A stretch of 7,566 nt of DNA, taken from Minisyncoccota bacterium (GTDB lineage Bacteria > Patescibacteriota > Minisyncoccia > Minisyncoccales > MHMH01). The position numbers and the translations under genes were made by a program. The notes below the pieces were generated by a model. The model searched no databases, was not told the DNA's origin, and was given only the letters and a program-made list of their open reading frames with translations. Numbering within the stretch: the stretch's first letter is position 1; each line of letters begins with the position of its first letter. This document shows, piece by piece, positions 1 through 6,223 of the stretch. The DNA is taken from the NCBI GenBank assembly GCA_028694095.1, contig JAQUTZ010000025.1, forward strand, positions 1 to 7,566. Direction: 5' to 3'.

Positions 1-58
1 CTTTCGTGCAGGTGCAAATCCCCATCATTCTCTTCAGTCGTTTTGCTACTCCGAACAT
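1..58 (-). CDS. Start of an unidentified gene, 3' part outside window
   Basis: Only the first 19 codons are visible; they read MFGVAKRLKRMMGICTCTK and stay open to the window edge. The start is well supported: ATG at 58 lies 7 nt downstream of a perfect AGGAGG (66-71 on the minus strand), the strongest ribosome binding site in the window. The visible N-terminus is basic (K6, R7, K9, R10) and then has a Cys-x-Cys pair. It shows no clear membrane segment, although one could begin just outside. The gene lies 98 nt downstream of the DHS-like gene in the same direction and may be co-transcribed with it. The family cannot be identified from 19 residues, and no function is proposed. Confidence 0.7.
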   Translation of the reverse strand, partial: MFGVAKRLKRMMGICTCTK

Positions 59-65
59 TTCGTTA

Positions 66-71
66 CCTCCT
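66..71 (-). promoter_or_regulatory. Shine-Dalgarno AGGAGG
   Basis: Perfect AGGAGG on the minus strand, 7 nt before the ATG at 58. It fixes the start of the truncated left-edge gene. It stands out because the DHS-like, HIT and DUF3160 genes have no comparable SD in front of their starts. Confidence 0.8.
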
Positions 72-124
72 TATTTATTTTTAAAATACTACGACTAAAT
101 GGCTACGGGACTGGATTCGAGCAT

Positions 125-143
125 GTCTCGGTCGCCCCAAGAC
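125..143 (-). other. Hairpin in the 98-nt gap after the DHS-like gene
   Basis: On the minus-strand RNA, GUCUUGG and CCGAGAC pair over 7 bp around a 5-nt loop (GGCGA). One pair is U·G, so the stem is better on this strand than on the plus strand, where it becomes a C·A mismatch. It begins 14 nt after the DHS-like stop codon. No T-tract follows, so it is not a standard intrinsic terminator. It could be an mRNA 3'-end or processing structure, a leader element for the next gene, or chance. The rest of the gap holds only the AGGAGG site and an AT-rich stretch at 71-90. Confidence 0.3.
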
Positions 144-156
144 CACCTAAATAATC

Positions 157-1146
157 TCACTCGCTCAATATATAAGCGAACATTAACGGGGCGACGATGG
201 TAGCGTCGCTTTCAATGACGAAGCTCGGTGTTTCCTTGCTTAGCTTGCCCCAGGTAATCTTCTCATTAGGCACTGCTCCGCTGTAAGAACCATAAGAAGT
301 CGTACTGTCAGAAATCTGGCAGAAATAGCCCCATTTCTTTATATCTTTCTGGAAAAGATCCTGCTCTAACAAGGGCACAACGCAGATGGAGAAATCACCG
401 GCTATTCCTCCGCCTATTTGGAAGAAACCCACAGAACCGTTCTTAGTGTTCTCTTTGTACCAATCTATGAGCGCGGCCATCGCTTCCAATCCGGTTTTAA
501 CAATATTCGTGCTTTTAAGATTGCCCATTTTCAAATCGGCGACAATTTCGTTGCCAAGCGTGGAATCTTCCCACCCTCCGACGAATATAGGGATGTTTTT
601 TTCATAAGCGGCAATAACCCAGGAATCCTTGGGGTCTATTTGGTAGTATTGCCTAAGGTCACCCCCCCTTATCACCTGGTAAATGTACTCGTAAGGGAAA
701 TATCTTTTACCTTCTTCTTCGGCCTTCTTCCAGTACTTCTTAATGGCGGCCTCTACCCTCCTCATCGCCTCTTCCTCGGGAATACAAGTGTCTGTCACCC
801 TGTTTAGATGCTGCTTTAACAGATTTTCCTCATCCTCTTTTGTTAAATACCTGTAATCCGGAACTCTTTTGTAAAAGTCGCGGGCGACCAGGTTAAAAAT
901 ATCCTCTTCCAGGTTGGCACCAGTAGTGGATATGGCATGAATCTTATCCTGGCGTATCATTTCAGCCAAGGTCATTCCCAGCTCAGCCGTACTCATAGCT
1001 CCTGCCATAGCCAAAAAAATCTTGTTGCCATCTTTAATATACTGGACGTACGCCCTTGAGGCGTCCTTGACCGCGGCAGCGTTAAAGTGCTGGAAATTCC
1101 TTTCCACGAATTCTTTGATTGCTTTGTATTGTTCTTTGTTCTCCAT
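157..1146 (-). CDS. Deoxyhypusine synthase-like enzyme (probable polyamine aminobutyltransferase)
   Basis: A 329-residue cytosolic member of the deoxyhypusine synthase (DHS) family, full length for the bacterial type. Family motifs appear in order: AGAMSTAELG (49-57 region), STTGANLEEDI (73-83), GWEDSTLGNEI (191-201), GGGIAGDF (245-252), DSTTSYGSYSGAVPNE (280-295) and ITWGK (297-301). K301 aligns with the lysine that forms the enzyme-imine intermediate in eukaryotic DHS, so the enzyme is probably active. DHS uses NAD to move an aminobutyl group from spermidine onto eIF5A. Bacteria lack eIF5A, and bacterial homologues are thought to act on small amines instead, giving homospermidine or a related agmatine/guanidino product; the exact substrate cannot be read here. 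ATG at 1146 has no clear SD but lies just downstream of a candidate promoter, and an intrinsic terminator separates the gene from the HIT gene, so it probably begins its own transcript. It ends with TGA. Confidence 0.92.
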   Translation of the reverse strand: MENKEQYKAIKEFVERNFQHFNAAAVKDASRAYVQYIKDGNKIFLAMAGAMSTAELGMTLAEMIRQDKIHAISTTGANLEEDIFNLVARDFYKRVPDYRYLTKEDEENLLKQHLNRVTDTCIPEEEAMRRVEAAIKKYWKKAEEEGKRYFPYEYIYQVIRGGDLRQYYQIDPKDSWVIAAYEKNIPIFVGGWEDSTLGNEIVADLKMGNLKSTNIVKTGLEAMAALIDWYKENTKNGSVGFFQIGGGIAGDFSICVVPLLEQDLFQKDIKKWGYFCQISDSTTSYGSYSGAVPNEKITWGKLSKETPSFVIESDATIVAPLMFAYILSE

Positions 1147-1174
1147 GATAATTGAATTTATTTCATCTTGATTT

Positions 1175-1202
1175 ATTATATATTTTTGGGAAAAACAATC
1201 AA
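1175..1202 (-). promoter_or_regulatory. Candidate sigma70-type promoter for the DHS-like gene
   Basis: On the minus strand, TTGATT (1197-1202, 4/6 match to TTGACA) is followed after 16 nt by a perfect TATAAT (1175-1180). The -10 box ends 28 nt before the ATG at 1146. It sits directly after the T-tract of the upstream terminator, the expected arrangement for a separate transcription unit. The region is AT-rich, so a chance match is possible. Confidence 0.45.
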
Positions 1203-1203
1203 T

Positions 1204-1247
1204 AAAAAAGGAAAAGCCGCCTAATACTATTGCATTTCGGCGGCCTT
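1204..1247 (-). terminator. Intrinsic terminator after the HIT gene
   Basis: On the minus-strand RNA, GCCGCC (1239-1244) pairs with GGCGGC (1216-1221). Adding a G·U and two A-U pairs gives a 9-bp stem (1239-1247 with 1213-1221) around a 17-nt loop. The stem runs into TTTTCCTTTTTT (1204-1215). The GC-rich core and U-rich tail make this the clearest terminator in the window. It would end the transcript carrying the HIT gene and the genes before it. Confidence 0.8.
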
Positions 1248-1266
1248 GATTAGATTAATTGTCAGT

Positions 1267-1289
1267 ACAGCAATGCCGCTGATTGCTGT
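1267..1289 (-). other. Perfect 8-bp hairpin at the HIT gene stop codon
   Basis: ACAGCAAT (1267-1274) and ATTGCTGT (1282-1289) form a perfect inverted repeat around a 7-nt loop. The stem begins at the last base of the TAA stop (1289-1291). There is no T-tract, so it is not itself an intrinsic terminator. It lies 19 nt before the real terminator and may protect the mRNA 3' end or help the terminator. Confidence 0.5.
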
Positions 1290-1744
1290 TAGTCAGCCAA
1301 CAAATGAAAATGCAGATAATTTACCGTCTGATAGCGCGGACCGTTGGTGTACAACTTATAGTAAGTGAGATTTTTATCCCTTATTATCCCGCCCAATACG
1401 GCAAATGCGTCAATTAAGTATTCCCTGTCCTCATCTGAAATATCAGCTATGTCTTTAATATCCTTCTTCGGTATTATCACATAATGAATAGAGGCTTTGG
1501 GGAAGGGTGCTTCTATTACTATTGTTTTATCGGTTTCTGCCACCACGAAAGGTATGAGGTCGGGGGTTTGCTGAACGCCCGCCGAACCGAGCAAGCCAAG
1601 AAATTCTTTCGGTCCTAAGCAGCCCTGTCCGCAATCGTCAAAATTTAAAAAGGATCTAGGCTGAGTGTCCCTGAACAAATATCCTCCGGCAAGCAAACCC
1701 GCAAGAAAAATGGCCATGATAATGAAAAACTTTTTGATATTCAT
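1289..1744 (-). CDS. Membrane-anchored HIT-family protein with degenerate motif
   Basis: A 151-residue protein with a basic N-terminus (MNIKK), one hydrophobic segment (about 6-24) and then charged sequence. The positive-inside rule puts the rest outside the cytoplasm, and no lipobox cysteine is present. Residues about 70-151 match the HIT fold: HYVIIPKKDIKDIADISDED (87-106) resembles the usual 'hxlviPkkHi..l.dl.ded' stretch, and QTVNYLHFHLL (139-149) is the HIT motif at the C-terminal end. HIT proteins hydrolyse or transfer nucleotides through the middle His of H-x-H-x-H. Here the motif is Y143-L-H145-F-H147, so the presumed nucleophile and last His remain while the first His is Tyr. An extra CGQGC (38-42) follows the anchor. 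No clear SD precedes ATG 1744. Two hairpins follow the stop. Family membership is fairly sure; activity, substrate and topology are inferred. Confidence 0.82.
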   Translation of the reverse strand: MNIKKFFIIMAIFLAGLLAGGYLFRDTQPRSFLNFDDCGQGCLGPKEFLGLLGSAGVQQTPDLIPFVVAETDKTIVIEAPFPKASIHYVIIPKKDIKDIADISDEDREYLIDAFAVLGGIIRDKNLTYYKLYTNGPRYQTVNYLHFHLLAD

Positions 1745-1755
1745 ATAGATTTTCT

Positions 1756-1860
1756 TTAGCTACCCATTGTCCCCTGTAATATCGTTTCCCTGAAATCTAT
1801 GCCCAGTTCGGCCGGACTCGGAAAAACCACTCCCAGCGCTATCACCGATGGCAGGGGCAT
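1756..1860 (-). other. Small ORF remnant or second half of a frameshifted gene
   Basis: From ATG 1860 a 34-codon frame runs to TAA at 1756-1758, beginning MPLPSVIALGVVFPSPAELG. The frame is open further back, to a TAG at 1918-1920, with no better start and no SD. It overlaps the 33-codon ORF at 1842-1943 in the -1 frame. The two together would give a product of about 62 residues with a membrane segment followed by this mildly hydrophobic tail, so they may be one gene broken by a single-base change. No family is recognised. Confidence 0.25.
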
Positions 1861-1943
1861 TCCAGTCGGTAGAAGAGGAATACCATTAGAAAAACCAAAA
1901 TAAAGCTCAGGTATTTTCTATATTTCAAGTATGATTTCAGCAT
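1842..1943 (-). CDS. Possible small single-pass membrane protein (33 aa)
   Basis: ATG at 1943, 12 nt after the DUF3160 gene's TAA, opens a 33-codon frame beginning MLKSYLKYRKYLSFILVFLM and closing at TGA 1842-1844. The first ten residues are strongly basic (K3, K7, R9, K10), followed by about 16 hydrophobic residues, then Cys-x-Cys and His-Arg at the end. That is the form of an N-in single-pass peptide. Against it: no SD, short length, and overlap with a second frame that continues in-phase sequence in -1. It fills part of the 211-nt space between the DUF3160 and HIT genes, which is otherwise unexplained. Treat as tentative. Confidence 0.3.
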   Translation of the reverse strand: MLKSYLKYRKYLSFILVFLMVFLFYRLECPCHR

Positions 1944-1955
1944 TAACGCTATCGG

Positions 1956-4523
1956 TTATTCGGAAAAAGACTTAGTCCACTCCGGTTCTTCAGGAGAAAC
2001 GCCATCTAGCATTTCTCTCCAGGCTTCGTCTGTCAGCCTGTCCTCCATTGGCTGCTTGAATTCGTAGTAGCTGAAAACGGGCCCTGCTCCTACTAAAATG
2101 TGGCCATCGGGATGTCTATAAGCTACCAGCATGGTTTTAATATATCCCACGCCTTCTTCCAAAACAGTTTCGGTGTTGCCGTCGGTATGGACATCGGCTA
2201 CCATAACTGTCTTAAATACATCAGGATCAACGTCTCCGCCGGAAACCGTTTCTATGAGATACTGAGATGTTTTTCCGAATTCTTTAATAAACATGTACTC
2301 TTCTTCCGCAAGGGCTTCGTTGTTCAGCTCTTTTTTGGAAATGTCCATCAGTTCGGTTAATATTTCAGAAAATCTTTCCAAGACGGTCTCTATCCTGAGG
2401 TCCTCCAGGGTTTCCTCGGGAACCAAGCTTTTCAGCCCCTTGTTAGTCATCTCGGTCAAGGTGAGAAGCCTGGCATAGAACTCCGGAACGGGCTCGACGT
2501 ATCCTACAACCGGAGGTTCGTAACCGGTTCCCATTTCAGCCATGGTATAGCTTTGCTTTACGTACAAAAGAGTGTCATGCCTTAACTCCGACCAGGAAGC
2601 CAGAGCCGTATTCAGCTCCTTGTCCTGCCAGGCACTAGTTTGCATAAAAGTTTGATATCCTCCCCCGAACTCCGTTAAAAGCGACTCGAGAGTATACAGC
2701 CAGTTCCAGTAGAGATTCTGGAAGTAGTCTTCCACCGGCAAAGAATCAACGTATTCTTCCAGCTCGGAGAACTTTTCTTCGTAATCGGAATAATCGGCGT
2801 CGCCCCGGTCAACCAGTATTTCCCTGGCCCTTTCCGATCCGAACAAGGCCATTATATCCAAACCGGTAGGAAATCCCCTGACTTCTCTTTCGGCGGGAGG
2901 AGGGCAGGCTTTCACCTCGGTCTTAACCCAGGTAAAGGGCCTGTTTTCTCTGTAATCCTCGTAATTATCATTCCAGAGGAAAGTGAAAGGCTTTTCTTGA
3001 TTAGGCAAGGAAAGGTTTTCTCCCGCGTATTCTCCAGAATAAGGGGAAACTATTTCAGAAAACAGCCAGGAATCCAAAGTGAATCTCTGGCCCATCATCC
3101 TAAATCCCTTGGTTTCCGACAAAAGCTTTTTAGCCTGAATTTTCAGTTCCTGTATGTCCTCATCGGATAAGGGCGGGCAGGGCATGAATAATTCACAGGC
3201 TCCGAGTCCTCCGTAAATCTTAGGGGAATACGAAAGCTCAGACAAAGCGTCTTTAATATCAGAATAACTTTCCTCTATCTGCTGATCGGAGGCTTCGCCC
3301 TCAAACAAGCTGTCCATCACCCCGCCGTATTCGTAAGGCCCGAGGTCGTCGGAAAATCCGACAAAAAAGCCCGTAATGGCATACATTCTGGTCCATTTCT
3401 CCTGAATATCCAAACTGGCTAAAAACTTCCTGGAAAGCAAAGAGGCTTGGATGGTTTGAATTTTAGCGTCGTATTCTGAAATTATTCCGTTCATGGGCCC
3501 AGTACAGAGCGATTCTCCGGGAGAAAGCATGGGAGAGCCCTCCACTAGAGCCGTCATTCTGCCGTACCACATCATGGCTCCAAAATAGTTTTTAAGCTTT
3601 TCTGATTTGGTGTAGTGGCCCCTCGGCACGTATTGGGAATAATCTTCCTTGTAGACGAAAATGGGAGAAAACTCCCATCCTTCGTGCGCTTCTATTAGCT
3701 CGATTTCCCTTTCCACTAAATCTGAAACGAAAGAAGGCGCCTCAAAAGCGTATTGCTCCATTTCCGACTGGGAGAAATACTTATAGCTGGCCTCTTCCCC
3801 GTATTGCTCTTTAACTCCCCTGATCATCTGCTGACACCAGCTTTCGTCAATCCCGGGATGGCAGTATTCTTCCCTTAAAGTGGCGTCGCTCATCACCTGG
3901 CTCTCTTTGGGCTCGAGCAGGGTCATGGCTACCGATAAATAGGCAACGTTCCTTTTTGCCGCTTCTTTCAAGTCTCCTGAGGAATTTTCGTAAACTTCCA
4001 TAGCGTCTCCATACAGCTCATTGGTCATCTGCCAAAGGTCGCCGTAAAAGAGATCCCTTTCCAGTTTCATTAAAGTAGTATCGAAAAATATGTGGTAGTA
4101 GTGCAAAAGAGAGTCGCTGGTAATGAATATAGGGATGTCTTTGTTCTTTAAGATGCTGTAGAATTCAGCGAACTCGTCTGGAGATTCGTTAATTGATTCT
4201 GGCGTAGGAATAACCACAAAGCCGTTCTCCCTAAGCAATCCTTCAGCCTGGGAACTTAGCTGGATTTTTCCCAATACGCTTTGCCAGTTGGAAACTTCAT
4301 TTACGTCCAAGGGAAGGCTATACCCTGGAATTTTAGGATCGGCATTAGCCGATACCAAAACAACGTCCTGAGGCTGGATCAAGCGCTTGGCTGCCGCAGA
4401 AACGGAAGAAATGCCGGGTCCGGGAACCTCTTTTTCGTTTTTTTGCAGGAAATAATAAACGGCAAACGCTGCAGCCAGCAAAAAAACTATTAATATTAAA
4501 GATATTGTTATACGTTTTTTCAT
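1956..4523 (-). CDS. Membrane-anchored DUF3160-family protein
   Basis: An 855-residue protein with a basic N-terminus (MKKR), one hydrophobic segment (about 6-25) and a large predicted extracytoplasmic part. Two stretches look like DUF3160 (Pfam PF11369): FITSDSLLHYYHIFFDTTL (133-151) near the N-terminal side, and SWSELRHDTLLYVKQSY (643-659). The C-terminal region has VADVHTDGNTETVLEEGVGY (775-794) and GPVFSYYEF (814-822), also typical of the family. The family's biochemical function is not established, so none is assigned. Six cysteines (221, 230, 340, 443, 449, 540) are compatible with disulfides outside the cell. The His/Asp-rich conserved stretches (H141, H144, H649, D650, D777, H779) could bind a metal or substrate, which is inference. 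ATG 4523 overlaps the TGA of the Memo–CapA gene (ATGA, 4 nt) without a clear SD, so translation is probably coupled and the two products are expected in related amounts. Alternative starts are unlikely because the anchor begins at once. Confidence 0.88.
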   Translation of the reverse strand: MKKRITISLILIVFLLAAAFAVYYFLQKNEKEVPGPGISSVSAAAKRLIQPQDVVLVSANADPKIPGYSLPLDVNEVSNWQSVLGKIQLSSQAEGLLRENGFVVIPTPESINESPDEFAEFYSILKNKDIPIFITSDSLLHYYHIFFDTTLMKLERDLFYGDLWQMTNELYGDAMEVYENSSGDLKEAAKRNVAYLSVAMTLLEPKESQVMSDATLREEYCHPGIDESWCQQMIRGVKEQYGEEASYKYFSQSEMEQYAFEAPSFVSDLVEREIELIEAHEGWEFSPIFVYKEDYSQYVPRGHYTKSEKLKNYFGAMMWYGRMTALVEGSPMLSPGESLCTGPMNGIISEYDAKIQTIQASLLSRKFLASLDIQEKWTRMYAITGFFVGFSDDLGPYEYGGVMDSLFEGEASDQQIEESYSDIKDALSELSYSPKIYGGLGACELFMPCPPLSDEDIQELKIQAKKLLSETKGFRMMGQRFTLDSWLFSEIVSPYSGEYAGENLSLPNQEKPFTFLWNDNYEDYRENRPFTWVKTEVKACPPPAEREVRGFPTGLDIMALFGSERAREILVDRGDADYSDYEEKFSELEEYVDSLPVEDYFQNLYWNWLYTLESLLTEFGGGYQTFMQTSAWQDKELNTALASWSELRHDTLLYVKQSYTMAEMGTGYEPPVVGYVEPVPEFYARLLTLTEMTNKGLKSLVPEETLEDLRIETVLERFSEILTELMDISKKELNNEALAEEEYMFIKEFGKTSQYLIETVSGGDVDPDVFKTVMVADVHTDGNTETVLEEGVGYIKTMLVAYRHPDGHILVGAGPVFSYYEFKQPMEDRLTDEAWREMLDGVSPEEPEWTKSFSE

Positions 4524-6154
4524 ATTGTATTAATTACTTCTACTTCTATAATACCCCCTTTAATCTCTTCGCTCAAACTGCTGCTGGACTTTTGAGCAAG
4601 CCCGGCTAAAAATTCCTCAGCTTCCTCCTTCTCCATTAAGAAGGGCTGGCCGGCGGTTATCTGCACGGGGAAAAGGCGGAAGACTGCTCTTTCCTCATAC
4701 AATTCCATTCCCACTGCCAACCCTTGCTGGGTTTCTACCGAGAAATACTGGTCGAAAATGAAATTACCCAAAGAATAGAAAATCAGTTTTCCGTTATATT
4801 CTTCCACCTCCTGAACCACGTGGGGATGGGAGCCGATTATCAAATCAGCTCCCTCGTCGATAAGGAGGCGGGCCAGATTCCGCTGAGACTGGGAACTTTT
4901 TCCCTCATATTCATTCCCCCAGTGGAAATTAACGATTAAATACTTGCCGGGATTATCTTCTCTAGTCTCTCTGAGAATTTCTGCAATGTCTTCGTTAGAG
5001 CAATTGGAAGGAAAAGTCTTGTTAAAAGACAAAAATATAATATCGCCTTTTTCAAAAGACGACTCTTTGTCGCAGTAAATGGGATGGCCGACCGCATCGA
5101 TTCCAGCTTCCTCAAGAAAGCCGCGGGTTTCCCGGAGCCCGCTTTCAGTCATATTTAAAGTGTGATTGTTGGCTAAGGAAAGCAAATTGAAATTACTAAA
5201 GGACAAGGCCGATAGAACATCCGGGGAAAAAGCAAATCGGAGGGAATCGTCGGGAAAATCCGGAGGGTCTTTGACAATGGGCCCTTCAAGATTGCCGAAT
5301 ACCGTATCGATCCCGGCCAAAAAACGGTTTACCCTGCTTACCGGGTACAAAATACCGTTTTGGTTGGCAAAATATTCGACTCCCCGGTCAAACATCATAT
5401 CGCCGACGAACATGAAAGTCTCGCCTTCCGAGAGCTGCATATCCCCCTCTAAAAAAACAATGCTGAAATACGAAGTGTTGTCTTCATTTTTTTCCGTTTC
5501 GATAAAGTCTTTGGGAACCTTGTGTCCTATTATTTCCGGAGATTCTTTGCCTCGCAATTTGGCAAAAAGACGGGATATATACAAAGCCTGCCAAGAATCA
5601 ACTTCGATATTCTCAAAGTTTTCTTCCTCAAAATTAATCAGGGTTCTGATGCTTTTTACGTCGTGGAATAAAGCCGCTGAGGGAGGAAGGTAATGGGAAA
5701 AATCAACGCTGGCTACAACAAGGGTGTCTTGCGAAGTACCGGAATCCAAATCCAAGGCAAACTGTCGCGCTTTTTCCATTGAAAGGTTTTGAGGAATCAA
5801 AAAAGGCTTAATCGAACATTCCGAAAAATACTCCTCAATGAACGGGATAAGATTAGTGATTCCATGGTCCAGCTTTATCGCCGGAGAAGGCTCGGAGATA
5901 ATTTCAGAACCGCCGGCTCCAAAATGGTCGGGGCTCAGCAAAACAATGGTATCGGGCTCCCCTTGCAAGGAAATATATTCAAAAAAATCTCTGATTACCT
6001 CTTCTGCCAGCAAATGATGGGGAACCACTCCAGCTGAAATGCTTATTCCATTCTCTCCCCTATTAATTCCCGGAAAAACAAGCCAAAAGAAAACTACGGC
6101 CAGCAAAACAAGCAGGGCGAATGCGACTAAGGTTTTCTTTAGAGCCATATTCAT
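4520..6154 (-). CDS. Memo-like (AmmeMemoRadiSam B) – CapA metallophosphoesterase fusion, membrane-anchored
   Basis: A 544-residue two-domain protein. Residues about 8-27 form a membrane anchor after MNMALKK. Residues about 37-237 are a Memo/AmmeMemoRadiSam-B domain: VPHHLLAEE (H46, H47), LLSPDH (H77), KLDHG (H97), VASVDFSHY (D151, H154) and a closing TSYFSIVFLEG. Residues about 245-500 are a CapA/PgsA-type calcineurin-like domain: FVGDMMFDRGV (D252, D256), GNLEGPI (287-293), LANNHTLN (N330, H331), NFHWGNEYE (H411), GSHPHVVQ (H443, H445) and SLGNF (461-465). The CapA metal-site motifs look intact, so hydrolysis of a phosphate ester or a role in surface polymer assembly is possible. Memo-type domains bind metals, and their bacterial role is unknown. 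The frame opens at a TTG (6175), but that lies in the T-tract of a terminator-like hairpin; ATG 6154 has GGA 6 nt before it and is preferred, with ATG 6148 an alternative. The stop overlaps the DUF3160 start by 4 nt. Confidence 0.92.
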   Translation of the reverse strand: MNMALKKTLVAFALLVLLAVVFFWLVFPGINRGENGISISAGVVPHHLLAEEVIRDFFEYISLQGEPDTIVLLSPDHFGAGGSEIISEPSPAIKLDHGITNLIPFIEEYFSECSIKPFLIPQNLSMEKARQFALDLDSGTSQDTLVVASVDFSHYLPPSAALFHDVKSIRTLINFEEENFENIEVDSWQALYISRLFAKLRGKESPEIIGHKVPKDFIETEKNEDNTSYFSIVFLEGDMQLSEGETFMFVGDMMFDRGVEYFANQNGILYPVSRVNRFLAGIDTVFGNLEGPIVKDPPDFPDDSLRFAFSPDVLSALSFSNFNLLSLANNHTLNMTESGLRETRGFLEEAGIDAVGHPIYCDKESSFEKGDIIFLSFNKTFPSNCSNEDIAEILRETREDNPGKYLIVNFHWGNEYEGKSSQSQRNLARLLIDEGADLIIGSHPHVVQEVEEYNGKLIFYSLGNFIFDQYFSVETQQGLAVGMELYEERAVFRLFPVQITAGQPFLMEKEEAEEFLAGLAQKSSSSLSEEIKGGIIEVEVINTI

Positions 6155-6173
6155 CTTATTCCAGAATTCTAAC

Positions 6174-6196
6174 AAAAAATCGCCATATTAGCGATT
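6174..6196 (-). terminator. Short intrinsic terminator-like hairpin after the 6224 gene
   Basis: On the minus strand AATCGC (6191-6196) pairs with GCGATT (6178-6183) around a 7-nt loop and runs into TTTTTT (6174-6179). The 6-bp stem is short, with only three G-C pairs, so termination is probably partial. It would separate the exported cysteine-rich protein from the Memo–CapA gene 27 nt downstream of its stop, and it argues against the TTG at 6175 as the true start of that gene. Confidence 0.5.
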
Positions 6197-6223
6197 GTCA
6201 AATAAAAGCCCAAAAAGTTTTAG

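Noticed and set aside
100..130. Minus-strand GCTCGAATCC resembling a tRNA T-arm.
   Set aside because: The flanking bases do not form a 5-bp T stem, and no acceptor or anticodon arm can be drawn.
101..136. Plus-strand stretch around ctggattcga (111-120) resembling the conserved 5' end of tmRNA.
   Set aside because: A tmRNA would run on for over 300 nt on the plus strand, through a well-conserved DHS-like gene. No matching acceptor 3' end, tag reading frame or T-arm was found, so the short match is taken as chance.
418..807. 129-codon plus-strand frame opposite the DHS-like gene.
   Set aside because: It lies wholly antisense to a conserved enzyme, has no recognisable family features and is explained as a shadow of the coding strand.
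5166..5693. 175-codon plus-strand frame opposite the Memo–CapA gene.
   Set aside because: It is antisense to well-conserved motifs of both domains, its composition is low-complexity and Ser/Lys-rich, and it has no family match.
6196..6201. Perfect TTGACA on the minus strand as a promoter for the Memo–CapA gene.
   Set aside because: No acceptable -10 box occurs 16-18 nt downstream (the sequence there is a T-tract); TAGAAT lies 24 nt away, too far for a normal spacer.
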